This document shows positions 1 through 12,000 of a DNA stretch of 64,000 bases, piece after piece; position 1 is the stretch's first letter; the number at the start of each line of letters is the position of its first letter. The stretch lies in NCBI RefSeq assembly GCF_024166365.1, contig NC_064822.1, forward strand, positions 104,962,823 to 105,026,822. The letters run 5' to 3'. A program made the translations under genes and the position numbers. The DNA comes from Elephas maximus indicus (lineage: Eukaryota > Chordata > Mammalia > Proboscidea > Elephantidae). The notes below the pieces were generated by a model. That model ran no database searches. It was given only the letters and a program-made list of their open reading frames with translations, and was not told where the DNA came from.

Positions 1-47
1 CGAGCACAAGGAGTTCAAGGCTGAGCTGATCCTGTATCGGAAGAGCG
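1..47 (+). CDS. KCNH3: KCNH3 exon 2, 3' end
   Basis: Reads [15 protein letters not shown] in frame and stops at a GTGAGG donor at 48. This is part of the N-terminal PAS domain. The rest of the exon is outside the window. Confidence 0.92.
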
Positions 48-3000
48 GTGAGGGGCCACCTGGTCAGCCCACCTCACCTGTGCAGCCTCCCAGCCTGGCA
101 CCCACCCCATCCACTGTCCCTGCCTACTTTCCATTCCCATCTTCTCTGTCTCCCCAGCTCTTCCCATCTTCCCATACACCCATCCGCCATCTACCCTCTT
201 CCCTCACCCACCTCTTGTCCCCAAACCCCCTCTCCCATCCTCACCCAGCCTCAGCCTCCACAAAATTTCCAATCTTGGGTTTCCAACCCCAACAGAACAG
301 ACCCCCTGCCATCCCCCGTCTCAGCAGGACAGATCTATGAACACACATGTGGGCAGTCATTTCTGCTCCCCCTTGCCTTCCCCCACCCTGTTCCATCAAG
401 CCCTGTCCCATGTGGAACTGGGCTGTCACTCCCTTCCCAGGAAAGTCCTAGGGTCCTGCTTGGGGCTTGGCCAAGGGTGCCACTGGAGCAGGCCCTTGGG
501 CAGGGCAGGGAATGGAGGTGGACTGAGTCTATCTCTGTGCTCAGGGCTCCCGTTCTGGTGTCTCTTGGATGTGATACCCATAAAGAATGAGAAAGGGGAG
601 GTGGCCCTCTTCCTGGTCTCTCACAAGGACATCAGTGACACCAAGAACCGAGGGGGCCCCGACAGCTGGAAGGAGACAGGTGGGTGCCTGTGGGGACATT
701 AAGTTAGCTGCCGTGGCTGGGGGTGTTGGGTAGCGCAGGTCTGTGAGGGGCCTCGGTGCCCAGCCTAGGCTCAGCGTTTCCTGGGTCCCCCCCCCTTGTA
801 CTTACTGACCCCAACTGTGGCAAGCTGAGAGGTCTGTGCTGTTCTCATCTCTTCATGGCCAAGTATGGAAACATTTTTCCTAAATAGACTAGTTGAGACA
901 AAGTTGAAGTTTTTAAAAGTCAGTTTTACTAAGAAACTGAAAGCAGACAAACTCCACTAGTGCCTGTAAAGTGCCACCTTCTGACCAGATAATGAGATTG
1001 AACACAGACCCACCTGCCCGAAGACCCACAGGCCTGGTGCCTTTTCCTCACAGCAAACCTGACGGGGAAAAAAAAGCCCTGCCCAAAGCCTCTTTTAAGT
1101 TCTTGGGGTCTTTCTCCTCCAAGGGTTGGGGCAGGACTTTGGGCAGGTCACAGAATTGTCATCAAAAGCTGCTCCAAGGCCTCTTTGCTACTTGGGGGTG
1201 CTGGGGACACTCACCGTTGCTGCTCCTCCATCCCCTGCCACGGGTCTGCCTCTCTGCTGTGTAAGTCTTCATTATTCCCCTCTGACCCCTGTGCTGGATG
1301 CAGGGTTCTTGCCCTGAGCCCCTGCACTTCTGCTTGATGGCCTTCCGCTGGCTCTGCCCTCGGCGAATGTACTCACCACTATGAACCACCTCCCCACTCT
1401 GTCTACCTATGGAGATAGGCCTTTCCCTGTGGAGATTCTCTCCTGCCCAACCTTGACCTCAACCTCCTTCTCTTGGAAGCAGGCCCTGGGAGAAGAAGTA
1501 TCTGTAAGCCTCCACGGGACTGCCCAGCACCGGGGTTGGCAAGTGTCCATGGGAAATAAGGAATGCCTGAGCCCCCAGTTCTGAGCAGACTGACTGGTCA
1601 GTAGTCAACCAGACCAGTCAACGGACGAGCAACTGATGTCCTAACCCGAGACCCTGTGCTGGGTGTGTGGGTGCTCCCCCCATTTTCCTCACGGCCCCTC
1701 TTTTGCAGGTGGTGGCCGGCGCCGATATGGACGGGCTGGAGCCAAAGGCTTCAATGCCAACCGGCGGCGGAGCCGAGCTGTACTCTACCACCTGTCTGGA
1801 CACCTGCAGAAGCAACCCAAGGGCAAGCACAAACTCAATAAGGTGGGTTGAGCGCTGGTGAGGGAGGGGTAGAAGAGGGGCAAGCTGAAGAGCTGGGGGA
1901 GTGAAACTGGACCAGTCACAGAGAAGTGTCCAGAAGATCAGCTGGAGCCAGTCAGACCCCTCCCGCAGTTTGGGGGCTCGGCACTGAAGGAAGGGTGTCA
2001 GGGAGGGGAGTCTTGGCCTTGGTTCAATCTTGGTTCCTCCCCTAAGCAGCTATGCAACCTCAGCTAAGTTAGTTGACCTCACTGGTTCTCAGTTTTCTTG
2101 TCTATAAAATGGGGGCTCCAATGCGTATGTCAGAGGTTGCTGTGAGAATGCAGGGGAGAACGCCTGTCCCAGACACTATCCAAACTCAGCCTATGCCAAT
2201 CTCCTTCCCTCCCTGCCTGGACCTGCCCTGCCTCACCCAGGGGGTGTTTGGGGAGAAGCCAAACCTACCTGAGTACAAAGTAGCCGCCATTCGGAAGTCA
2301 CCCTTTATCCTGCTACACTGTGGGGCACTGCGGGCCACCTGGGACGGCTTTATCCTGCTCGCCACGCTCTACGTGGCCGTCACTGTGCCCTACAGCGTGT
2401 GCGTGAGCACAGCCCGGGAGCCCAGCGCTGCCCGCGGCCCCCCCAGCGTCTGCGACCTGGCGGTAGAAGTCCTCTTCATCCTTGGTAAGTGTGCTCTGTG
2501 CCCCCACCCTGCCTCAGGCCCAGTGCCGCACCAGGCCCAGCCCTGGCCTTGATGGGGGTAGTCTGCATGGCTCCCAGCACCCCACAGTGCCAGCTGTGCT
2601 CTCCCCAGTGCCCCCACCTGTCTGTGACCTGTGAGCTCTGAAATCAGACCTAGGTTTCAAATGTGCCTCTGCCACTAAAGTGTCATATAATCATGAGCCA
2701 GTAACACAGGACTCCAAGCCTTAGTTTCTCCCTTCTTAAAATAGGCATAGCAATGCCTGCCCTTTTGAGTACTCTAAGAGCTAAATCAGAGGACCTGGGA
2801 CAGTGTTAAGTGCTGAGGAGGTGTCCAGTAAAGGGTGACCCCCAACCCTGTGGTGACTCCCACCACAATTACCCACAGATATTGTGCTGAATTTCCGTAC
2901 CACGTTCGTCTCCAAGTCGGGGCAGGTGGTGTTTGCCCCAAAGTCCATTTGCCTGCATTATGTCACCACCTGGTTTCTGCTGGATGTCATCGCAGCACTG

Positions 3001-6000
3001 CCCTTCGACCTGCTACATGCCTTCAAGGTCAATGTGGTCAGTGTGGCTGGAATGGGTAGGTGGGCTTTGGGGTGGGACAGGAGGGACCAGCCAAGGGGTG
3101 ACCACCCTCCCTCCCTGCCCCTTTCTTAGTATTTTGGGGCCCACCTGCTAAAGACTGTGCGGCTACTGCGGCTGCTGCGCCTGCTCCCAAGGCTGGACCG
3201 GTACTCACAGTACAGCGCCGTGGTGCTGACCCTGCTCATGGCTGTGTTCGCCCTGCTCGCCCACTGGGTGGCCTGCATCTGGTTCTACATTGGCCAGCGG
3301 GAGATTGAGAGCAGTGAATCCGAGCTGCCCGAGATTGGTACTGAACGCTGTGTGTGTGTGTGTACATGTGTGTCAGAGGAACATGTCTACTCAAGTATGT
3401 GTGTGTGTGAGAGAGACAGAGAGAAATATAAGTACAAATGTGTATCTGTCAGGGGCATGTTTTTGTGCTGATACAAGGTGTCAAGGATACGTGTGTAAGT
3501 GTGCAGATACGTGTGCCGATATGTATGTACCAGAGGAACATGTACAAGTAGGCATGTGTTCATTAGGGCAATGTGAGTGCACGCAGGTGTGTGTTTGTGA
3601 AAGGAATGTGGGGCTGGTGTATGTGTGTGGCAGAGAGAATGTGTGCAGGTGTGAGTGTGACAGAGGCACCACCACCCATCTTGGCCTCCTGGTGGCCAAA
3701 CCTTTGTCATATTCCTTAAGCCGTTGCCTAGCCGGAAGCCCCACCCCTCTCAGCGGAGGGCTGTGCAGCATTCCTGATGCCCAGGGCTTCCCACTACCTT
3801 GACCCCAAGGTCCCTGCCCCATTCTTGCCCTTTCTCTCAGCTCCAGTCCGAATCTCATTCAGCTACTTCTCAGCTCTCTTCCAGCCCCAAAATCTACCTT
3901 TTCTACATCCCTCTGGTGTCTTCGCTCTCCTTCATTTCACCTTCACTTTCACAGCTGCCTCCCTCGGCTCACCTCCCACTCACGTCTTAACTCCTGCCAG
4001 GAGGACTTCCACCCCCACCTCTCCCCCCAAAATGTCACCTGGAAGGTCATGGTAACCTTCTGGGGCCAGGCCTTCATTCTCCTTGAAGTCTGTGTAGCAC
4101 CTGACCCTGCTAACCCTGTTCTACCTCTTTGCAGAGTGCAGACCTCCTCTTCATCCAACCCCTTGCCCCGTTCGTCTTCCTTCCTCACCTCTTTCTCCCT
4201 TGGCCATTCCACTGGTGCCACTATGAACATCTCAACTTCCATCTTTTCTCTCACCAACTCCGAACCTCATTTCTAGCCATTTCTAACCCCCGAAAACCTA
4301 CAGGTCCAAAATTGAATTCACTTTCTTTGCCCCAAATCCCCCAGCCCTCCGTCAGCTTCCCAGTAACTGGCTTTATCCCTCATCAGAGAAAGTCAGAGAG
4401 GAGAGGCCAGCCGCTGAGATAGCCGCTGCTCATGGACTGTCTGCTCCTTGGGGGTACCAGGCATCCAGGGTCAGCCTTAGAAACCCAAGCTGATTGATGT
4501 TCAGGAATGCTGAGGCTCCTGTGAGCCCTCTCTCCCTCCCAGCTCCCAGGAGACTGAGTGTGCCCCAGGGCCCACTTGGAGATTTGCCCTGAGCGCTGGA
4601 GTTGATGAGCACAAGGACCAGGACACTCCTTGGCAGTGTTAGGTACTTGTCGCCTGCCCTTCCCAGTGAGAGTCTGGGGTCAGGCTGCCCTGGAGTCAGA
4701 CATCCACCAGGTGAGCACCGAGTCAGAGAGCCTAAGATGGATAGTGGTGCAACAATTGACAGAGTGGACAGAGACACCTATGTCCCCAGGTCAGCCCCTC
4801 CACCGTGGCATGCCCCAGACATCCTTGGTCTTGGGTACATGCAGCCCCTCTCTTCCTACCACCTTGCAGCAGCTGCTGAATGATGTTAAGAACACCTTTG
4901 TTTGTGGTGTGGTGGCATGGGGGGCATGGGGGCTGGCTGACTATAGATACACCTGGTAATTCTTTCACCGTTAGACTCTAAATTCCGGGGTGGTTTCATT
5001 CTATTTGAAGCTGGCACTAGTCCATATTTGGGAAGTTTCCAAGTCCCTCACATCATCATCTCCCCTTCTTTCTTCAGGGAAACTGCCCCCGCCCCATACA
5101 CTTGTCAGCCAAACCCAGCCCTCCCAAGGCTGAGCCCTGGGTGGGAAGAGCAGTCCCATGCGGGCGCAACTCTGTGGGGGAGTCTTCCTCACTTAGGTTC
5201 CCCATCTCCACTGCACGTGATGTGGACACCAGATTCCTTCCCCAGAGTCCCATTAGCCCATTGCTAAATACTAAGGATGGTAAATTCAGAGCATCTCTGA
5301 GTACAAGAGCTACCAGCCTCCAGAACCCCCACACCCCACCCACATAGGGGCTCCACAGTCAAGACTGAAAGAAGCCACTCTGCCACCCTCCCCCATCCAC
5401 CTCAGCCTGCTTACCCTCCTCCCCTGGACAGTTGGCTTCACTCTCAGAACCAGCAACCAGCGGCTGAGTCGACTCTGACTCATGGTGACCCCATGTGTGT
5501 CACAGAACTGTACTCCATAGGGTTTTTAATGGCTGATTTGTGGGAAGTAGATTGCCAGGCCTTTGTTTTGAAGCGTCTCTGGGTGCACTTAGCCGTCAAA
5601 CCTTTCGGTTAGCAGCCAAGCACATTAACTGTTAGCACCACCCAAGGACTCCCTCAGAGGCCCAACTCAATCGTGCAGGTGACAGGTTTTGCACACTCCA
5701 TTGCATTCTCACAGCACACCTCAGGTAGCTGGAAGGCGAAGTCTCACCTTGGTTCAGGCCTTAATACATTCCCCGAAGTTCCTTAGCCTGGAATTGGATG
5801 CCCCCAGCGCGAACCCCACATTCTAGCCAAACTGAGCTAGTTGCCTGTACTTTTCTTAGAATTTTGACTTCTGGATTTGGCTCATGCCTTTTCCTCAATC
5901 AGAAATGACCCCTCTCAGTTTCTTCTTATCAAAACCCTACTCATATTTTGAGGCCAGGCACAAATGTCCCTTCTTCCAGGAAGCCCTCCAGCCCTAGCTC

Positions 6001-9000
6001 CTAGCACTTTGCTTTGAGCCGCTCATATGGCACTTGGGATGTATGCCCCTCTGAGATGTCCTACCTTACGTTATCTGCTCCTTTCCAACCGGAAGTTTCT
6101 TTGAGTCCCTCAGCTCCTGGCACTCGGTGTTGCTGAATGGATGGATGGGTGAGAGGCGGGGTGGGGATCATAGGGATCAGCATGCATAAGGTGTTGGGGA
6201 GAGTGGGGGGGGGCAGATTGCATGTGGGGGGGTGGGGTCACCATGCAGTCTGCAATCCAGAGCCACACCCCACACCCCCTGCACTACCAGCTGTGGTCTC
6301 CAGCCTAGGTCAGCCAGTCTGCCCTCTCTCTCTTGCTCCCATGGCCCCGAGCTCTGCCAGGACCCTGGGACTTCTGTGGGCCCTGCGAACCCCTATCCTA
6401 AATCCTAGAATCGCACAACCTCTGGCTAAACTCCGAGTGACCGCTGGCAGCCATGGGCTCATGAGAGACCCCAGTAAGGCCAGGCCAGAGAAGGTGGGGT
6501 GAGGCCAGTGCTTAGCATGGGGGAACTGCGGCAGTCTTCAGCCATAGCCCGCTGGCCCAGTGTGGCCTGTGTCTGATGAGTGCCAGAGTGAGCCCAGCGT
6601 GTCCTCATCCCTGTGAGTGCGTGGGGCCTGCCTGCCTGTGGCCTTTGAGGGTGTCTTCTCTTGTGTGCTTGTGTCCATACAAGTGTGTCCCTACCCCGCC
6701 GTGTGTCAGCGTGCAAGCACCTGTGTCTGTCACACGCCTTTCCATGCAGATGGCTGTGGCTGTGCCCTGTGACAGTGTGTGCACAGCTGAGTGTACATGT
6801 GTCCTTGTCTTTGGACCTTGGGAGGGCATGTGTGCAGCCTGAATGGTGTGTAGGAACATGTCTGTGTGGTGGGCGTGAGGGTGTGTCTGTGAGATTGGGG
6901 TTATGTGGCTGTGGGGGAGGGGATGAGACTGAACGTGTACATGGGTGGTGCTTTCTGAAGCAGGTGGGCTCAGAGAAAGAGGAAGAGGAGGGTCTTCACC
7001 ATCTGACCAAGAGGACAGACTGTGGTTGTGCACAGTGATCCCCTCTGGAGCCAGGCCGGCTACCTGGGATTAGTGCCAGCCACAGGCAAGAGGGGCATAA
7101 AACCCCTTGCTCCATCCTTGGCACCAGTGGAAGCCAGCTGGGGATATGGCAACTTGCTTTGTTGGGACTTGGGGAAGTGGACTGAGGGGGGAGTGAGGTG
7201 TGCTGGGCTGACAGAGAAGAGGTCAAGTGGCAGGAAGCCATGGGGAGGTGGATCCACATCTACATGTCCCTCACCCCCTGGGGTCCCAGTGGGCACCCAC
7301 AGTCCGGCAACGTGGTCCCACCTGCTCAGGCCCTCTCCCTGCCCGTCCCCAGGCTGGCTGCAGGAGCTGGCCCGCCGCCTGGAGACCCCCTACTACCTGG
7401 TGGGCCGGAGCCCGGATGCAGGAAACAGCTCTGCCCAGAGTGACAACTGCAGCAGTTGCAGCAACAACGAGGCCAATGGGACAGGGCTGGAGCTCCTGGG
7501 TGGCCCGTCCTTGCGAAGCGCCTACATCACCTCCCTCTACTTCGCACTCAGCAGCCTCACGAGCGTGGGCTTCGGCAACGTGTCCGCCAACACGGACACG
7601 GAGAAGCTCTTCTCCATCTGCACCATGCTTATCGGCGGTGAGTCCGGGCCCGCTCGCGCCCACACACCCTCCTGCCCTCCCACCTCCGACTTCTGTCCCC
7701 TCCCTCCCCACCTCCCCCAGGGGCCAGGGGCCAGGGGCCAGAGGCTCTTCTGCTTTAGGGGGTCTGTGGCACACGAGGCTGGAGCGGGGTGAGTCACAAT
7801 TGTCTGCAAGACTCCCCACCACCCAGCAGCCCATGTGCCCTGTCTAGGAGTGTGCCAGGAGTGGGAGAGGACAGACATGTCCAGCATGGTGTCCGCCGGG
7901 CCAGGCCAGGCCCTGTGGGTGACCCCCTCTCGCCACCCTTCCCAGCCCTGATGCACGCTGTGGTGTTTGGGAACGTGACGGCCATCATCCAGCGCATGTA
8001 CGCCCGCCGCTTTCTGTACCACAGCCGCACCCGTGACCTGCGCGACTACATCCGCATCCACCGCATCCCCAAGCCCCTCAAGCAGCGCATGCTCGAATAC
8101 TTCCAGGCTACCTGGGCTGTGAACAACGGCATTGACACCACTGAGGTGCGGCGGCTGCCTCCAGGGCTGGCCCTTCTCACCTTAGCTTCCTCAAGGGTTT
8201 GAGACTTGGCCTAATATTGTCTGGAGTGGGCGTGGGGAGTTGAGGGATGCAGACTTTTGGCCTCCTTGCTTTAGCTTTCTCCTGGGGGGATACCAGCACA
8301 GGACACAGAGCAGCCACAAAGGCTCAGAGGCCCAGCCCCAGCCTTGTGAGGGCCAGGGGCTTTGTGCTCACTGAGGTACCAAGCCTGAGGTCTAGAGGAG
8401 GAAAGTTGGGGTGCTCGTGGGGGGCTGAAGTGATGGCCCGCATAGCTGGCTGTACCCTGTGTAGAGCATGATGCTGGCAGAGGCGGCTTCAAGGCCCCTC
8501 CCACACCTGCCCTTGCTCCTGAGGCCTGCTGGTGGGAAGGGGCTGACTGGAGGCTGCCACCCCCAAGCTAACCCCCTGCCTGCCTGCAGCTGCTGCAGAG
8601 CCTCCCAGACGAGCTGCGTGCCGACATCGCCATGCACCTACACAAGGAGGTCCTGCAGCTGCCCCTGTTTGAGGCAGCCAGCCGCGGCTGCCTGCGGGCA
8701 CTGTCCCTGGCCCTGCGGCCTGCCTTCTGCACGCCCGGCGAGTACCTCATCCATCAAGGCGACGCTCTCCAGGCCCTCTACTTTGTCTGCTCCGGCTCCA
8801 TGGAGGTGCTCAAGGGTGGCACCGTGCTCGCCATCCTAGGTTTGTGAGGGCAGGAGAGAGGGCAGGGGGCTCTGGGGGCTGTGGAACATGGCCCTGATCC
8901 AAAGGAAACCCAGAGAGGGGATGCACGCAAGGCCACCTGGGGAGAGGCAGCCAGGATGAAGCCAGGAGCAGCCCTGGGGTCCTGGGCAAAGCTCAGAGAG

Positions 9001-12000
9001 GACTCAGTGGCCACAGGTGGTAACACAAGGAAGTAGACAAGGACTCGTGCGTGTTCTTGGGCCTCAGTGAGTGGAGGTCAACCTTGCGTTTTCCATGAGT
9101 TTGGCTTCTAGACCTAGATACAGTTTATGGCAGGACTCTGAGAAAACTTTGTCCTGACCACTTGAGTGTGTTGGCAATCTTTGAGAAATTATGAACAACC
9201 GAGGACATTCAGAAGGGCAGAAAGATCAATTTTGACAATTTCAGACTGCTCAGTCCAAAGACTAGAATGGATTATTCAACAGCTGGTTTTCAGGTGTGGA
9301 GACAAAGGAAGCCATGTGGCTGGAAGCTGGCTGGGTTCTCTGAGAGCATCTCTTCACTGATGTCAGGCACCATGTCTCAGAATAGTCACGGTCACTATTC
9401 AGCAAAGATGGAGCCACAAGAAAGACCATGTCCTGTGCCCCGGGCATCTCCTCCAGAACGTCCCAGCACCAGGACTTATGCCATTTTATCCATCCTGTCC
9501 CTGCCCACATGTTTTAGATGAGCTATTTCCCCTCTTAACTTGGAGGCTCTGGATACCCCAGTGAAAGCCTGATTCCCTGACCCAACCTGGTTTACTTTTT
9601 GCCGTCACCCTCCCGTGCCTCCGCCTGCCTCCTTAGCAGCAGCACCCAGGTATGGCCTGCCTGATCTTGACAGCTAAGGCTCACCACTCACTCCCCCAGT
9701 GTTATTCTGGCCCCTACCTCCACTTATGAACTGGCTCCACCTGAGCGTATGCAGTCAGTTGTGAGGGAGAAAGGAGGCAAGATGGAGAGGTGGGCTGGGC
9801 GACGGTGACATGAGGACCTTGCGGGGGCTTGATCACTGAACCTGGAGGTTGTGGCTGAGATGCCTACCTGGAGGGCAGTCGTTGTTCCCCGGGACCACAG
9901 TGGCACAGGGCTCTGTCCTTCGTCCTGTCTCGTTTCTCATTTTTATCTCACCTCTTTCAAGAAGATAAGAAACACACTTCTCCCACTTCCAAATGACAAA
10001 AAGGAGAAAAGAACTCATCCATCAGGTGATCACACTGAGATCCAGACAGCTCTCAGAAGGAACCAGAAGAATGGGCTGAAACCAAGGAAATAAAATCTAA
10101 CAGGGATGGGTTTTGCACTTAGGCTTGAGCAAAAGTCCGTGGATATTTATGTAAAGGAGGCCACTAAACTCGGTGTGTACTGCTGGCAGTGTAATGCGCC
10201 CACGAGAGGGAGCCGTCTTACCCCCTGAGGATAAGGAAATGCTTTCTAGTCCTGTGAACTGTCAGTCAGCAGGTTAAACTCCTTGTGAGGGAGTGAGTGC
10301 TCTGCCTAAGACCAGAATGCTGGCCCGTCTTTGTTGGGAGTGACCTATAGGGGACTCTTGTCGGAAGGGGAGACAGGGAAATTAGCTTTTACCAGTCATT
10401 TATAAGCTAGACATGTTATCTACTTGAGCTCACTTAATCCATGTCCCTGGACAGAGTCACCCACTTTTCTTGATTCTAAGACACACGTTTTCCCCACAAT
10501 TTAACATCACTGCAATTGGGATACAGATTGTAATCGGTGCCACTTTTACAATCGTTGTCAGCCAGGTGGCAGTCTCAGCCAAGTGGTGGGAAGACCCTCC
10601 ATTGACACCTGGTAAGATCAAGACAGTATCATGGACTCAATTAAACGGCAGTCGGGAGGATGAAGTAACTTGGCAAAGGCCACCCAGCTCTGATGTACCA
10701 TGGTGCCACGCTGGCCATCACACTCCACCGCTGGTTCAAACACTGCTCTGCACAAGCTGCCTGGATTCCCTGTGGTGCTTTGAAAGTCAGATTAGGGAGT
10801 CTCTGTGGATATTATGAGGGTTGTAAGGTTGGGTTGAGGCCTGGGACTCTCATTGTTTTAACTTCCCCAGAAATTCTGGTCTACAGATTTGAAGACCACC
10901 TTGTCTCTCAAAGCTAAAATCCTGACGTGTTTCAGCACAGTGGTTTTGATCTTAAATTTATTTGGAAGTTCAGGGCACAGACCTTTCACTCCTAGCCTGT
11001 CTCGGAGCCAGTCAGGCAGGGAGCCACTTTGTTCCTGTCTGTCCTGGCTCTGCCCTGGCTCTAACAGGGCTCCACAGTGGGTCCCTGCTGAAAATGCCCA
11101 GCTTGGGGAATGGTAGCTCACTGGCCTCCAGCTATCCTTCCCTTCCCCTGTCCTTCCCTCTTCTTTACTTGGTGTTGAGGGCGAGGCAGGCTGACCTCTG
11201 CTTCCCCTCTCCAGGGAAGGGAGATCTGATCGGCTGCGAGCTGCCCCGGCCGGAGCAGGTGGTAAAGGCCAATGCAGATGTGAAAGGGCTAACGTACTGC
11301 GTCCTGCAGTGTCTGCAGCTGGCGGGGCTACATGAGAGCCTCGCGCTGTACCCTGAATTTGCCCCGCGCTTCAGCCGTGGCCTCCGAGGAGAGCTCAGCT
11401 ACAACCTGGGTGCTGGGGGAGGCCCTGCGGAGGTGAGGGCACTGGGTATGTTCATAGAGGCATGGGGTGGGCAGAGGCTGAGGCTTGTGGTGGTGCAGTG
11501 TGTGAGGGCATGGCTCTCTGGGAAAGCCCCTGCACACGGGGGCAGCACTCTGCTTGCCTTTTCATACCCTCCATCTGTCTTTTAAGGCTCCTACCCAACC
11601 GTGCTTAGCCGCCCCTGCCCTCCTTGCCCCATCTGAGACAGCCTGGCCCTGTCCAGAGTGAAGTCTTGGGGGAGGGAAACGAGTCCACTGGTAACAGGCA
11701 AGGAGCCTCAGAGGCTGCAGGGATGTAGCACTGAAGATCGCCCTGCAGCTTCCCCTGCTCCTTCAAGGTGCAACAGGGCTGTTCTGAGGGGCTTTGGAAT
11801 TTTTCTGGATTATGTCATTAATTTCAAACCAGTGTTCAGTATGGAAAATTCAGTCAGCCTGAGGTGTGTCCACATTTGGCTAGAATTTTGAGGGGCTTGG
11901 CAGCTTTGTGGTGGGAGCACAGAAGCAAGCCACCCCTCCTGACTGGGCCTCTTCTTTAGCAGAGTGGCAGACGCTAGACGTTATCTCTTCTAGGGGAGCT

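Larger units (their letters stand above)
3338..7352 (+). other. KCNH3: KCNH3 intron 7 (about 4 kb)
   Basis: The largest KCNH3 intron in the window. It holds the TG-rich tract at 3350-3665, a pyrimidine-rich stretch at 3770-4260, an RTE-tailed SINE at 5444-5655 and a second GT-rich stretch at 6575-6920. No further exon with KCNH3 homology was seen. Confidence 0.9.

Noticed and set aside
48-702. Open frames of 180 and 121 codons on the plus strand near the window start
   Set aside because: They cover KCNH3 intron 2 and run into exon 3 in partly wrong frames. Pro/Ser-rich composition comes from pyrimidine-rich intron sequence.
3157-3858. Cys/Val- and His/Thr-rich open frames in KCNH3 intron 7
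   Set aside because: Produced by the TG/CA-rich tract.
7271-8061. Antisense open frames of 187 and 174 codons opposite KCNH3 exons 8-9
   Set aside because: Shadow of GC-rich coding sequence; no splice or family support.
9160-9520. Possible processed pseudogene in KCNH3 intron 10
   Set aside because: Short, no recognisable protein similarity, no poly(A) or duplication.
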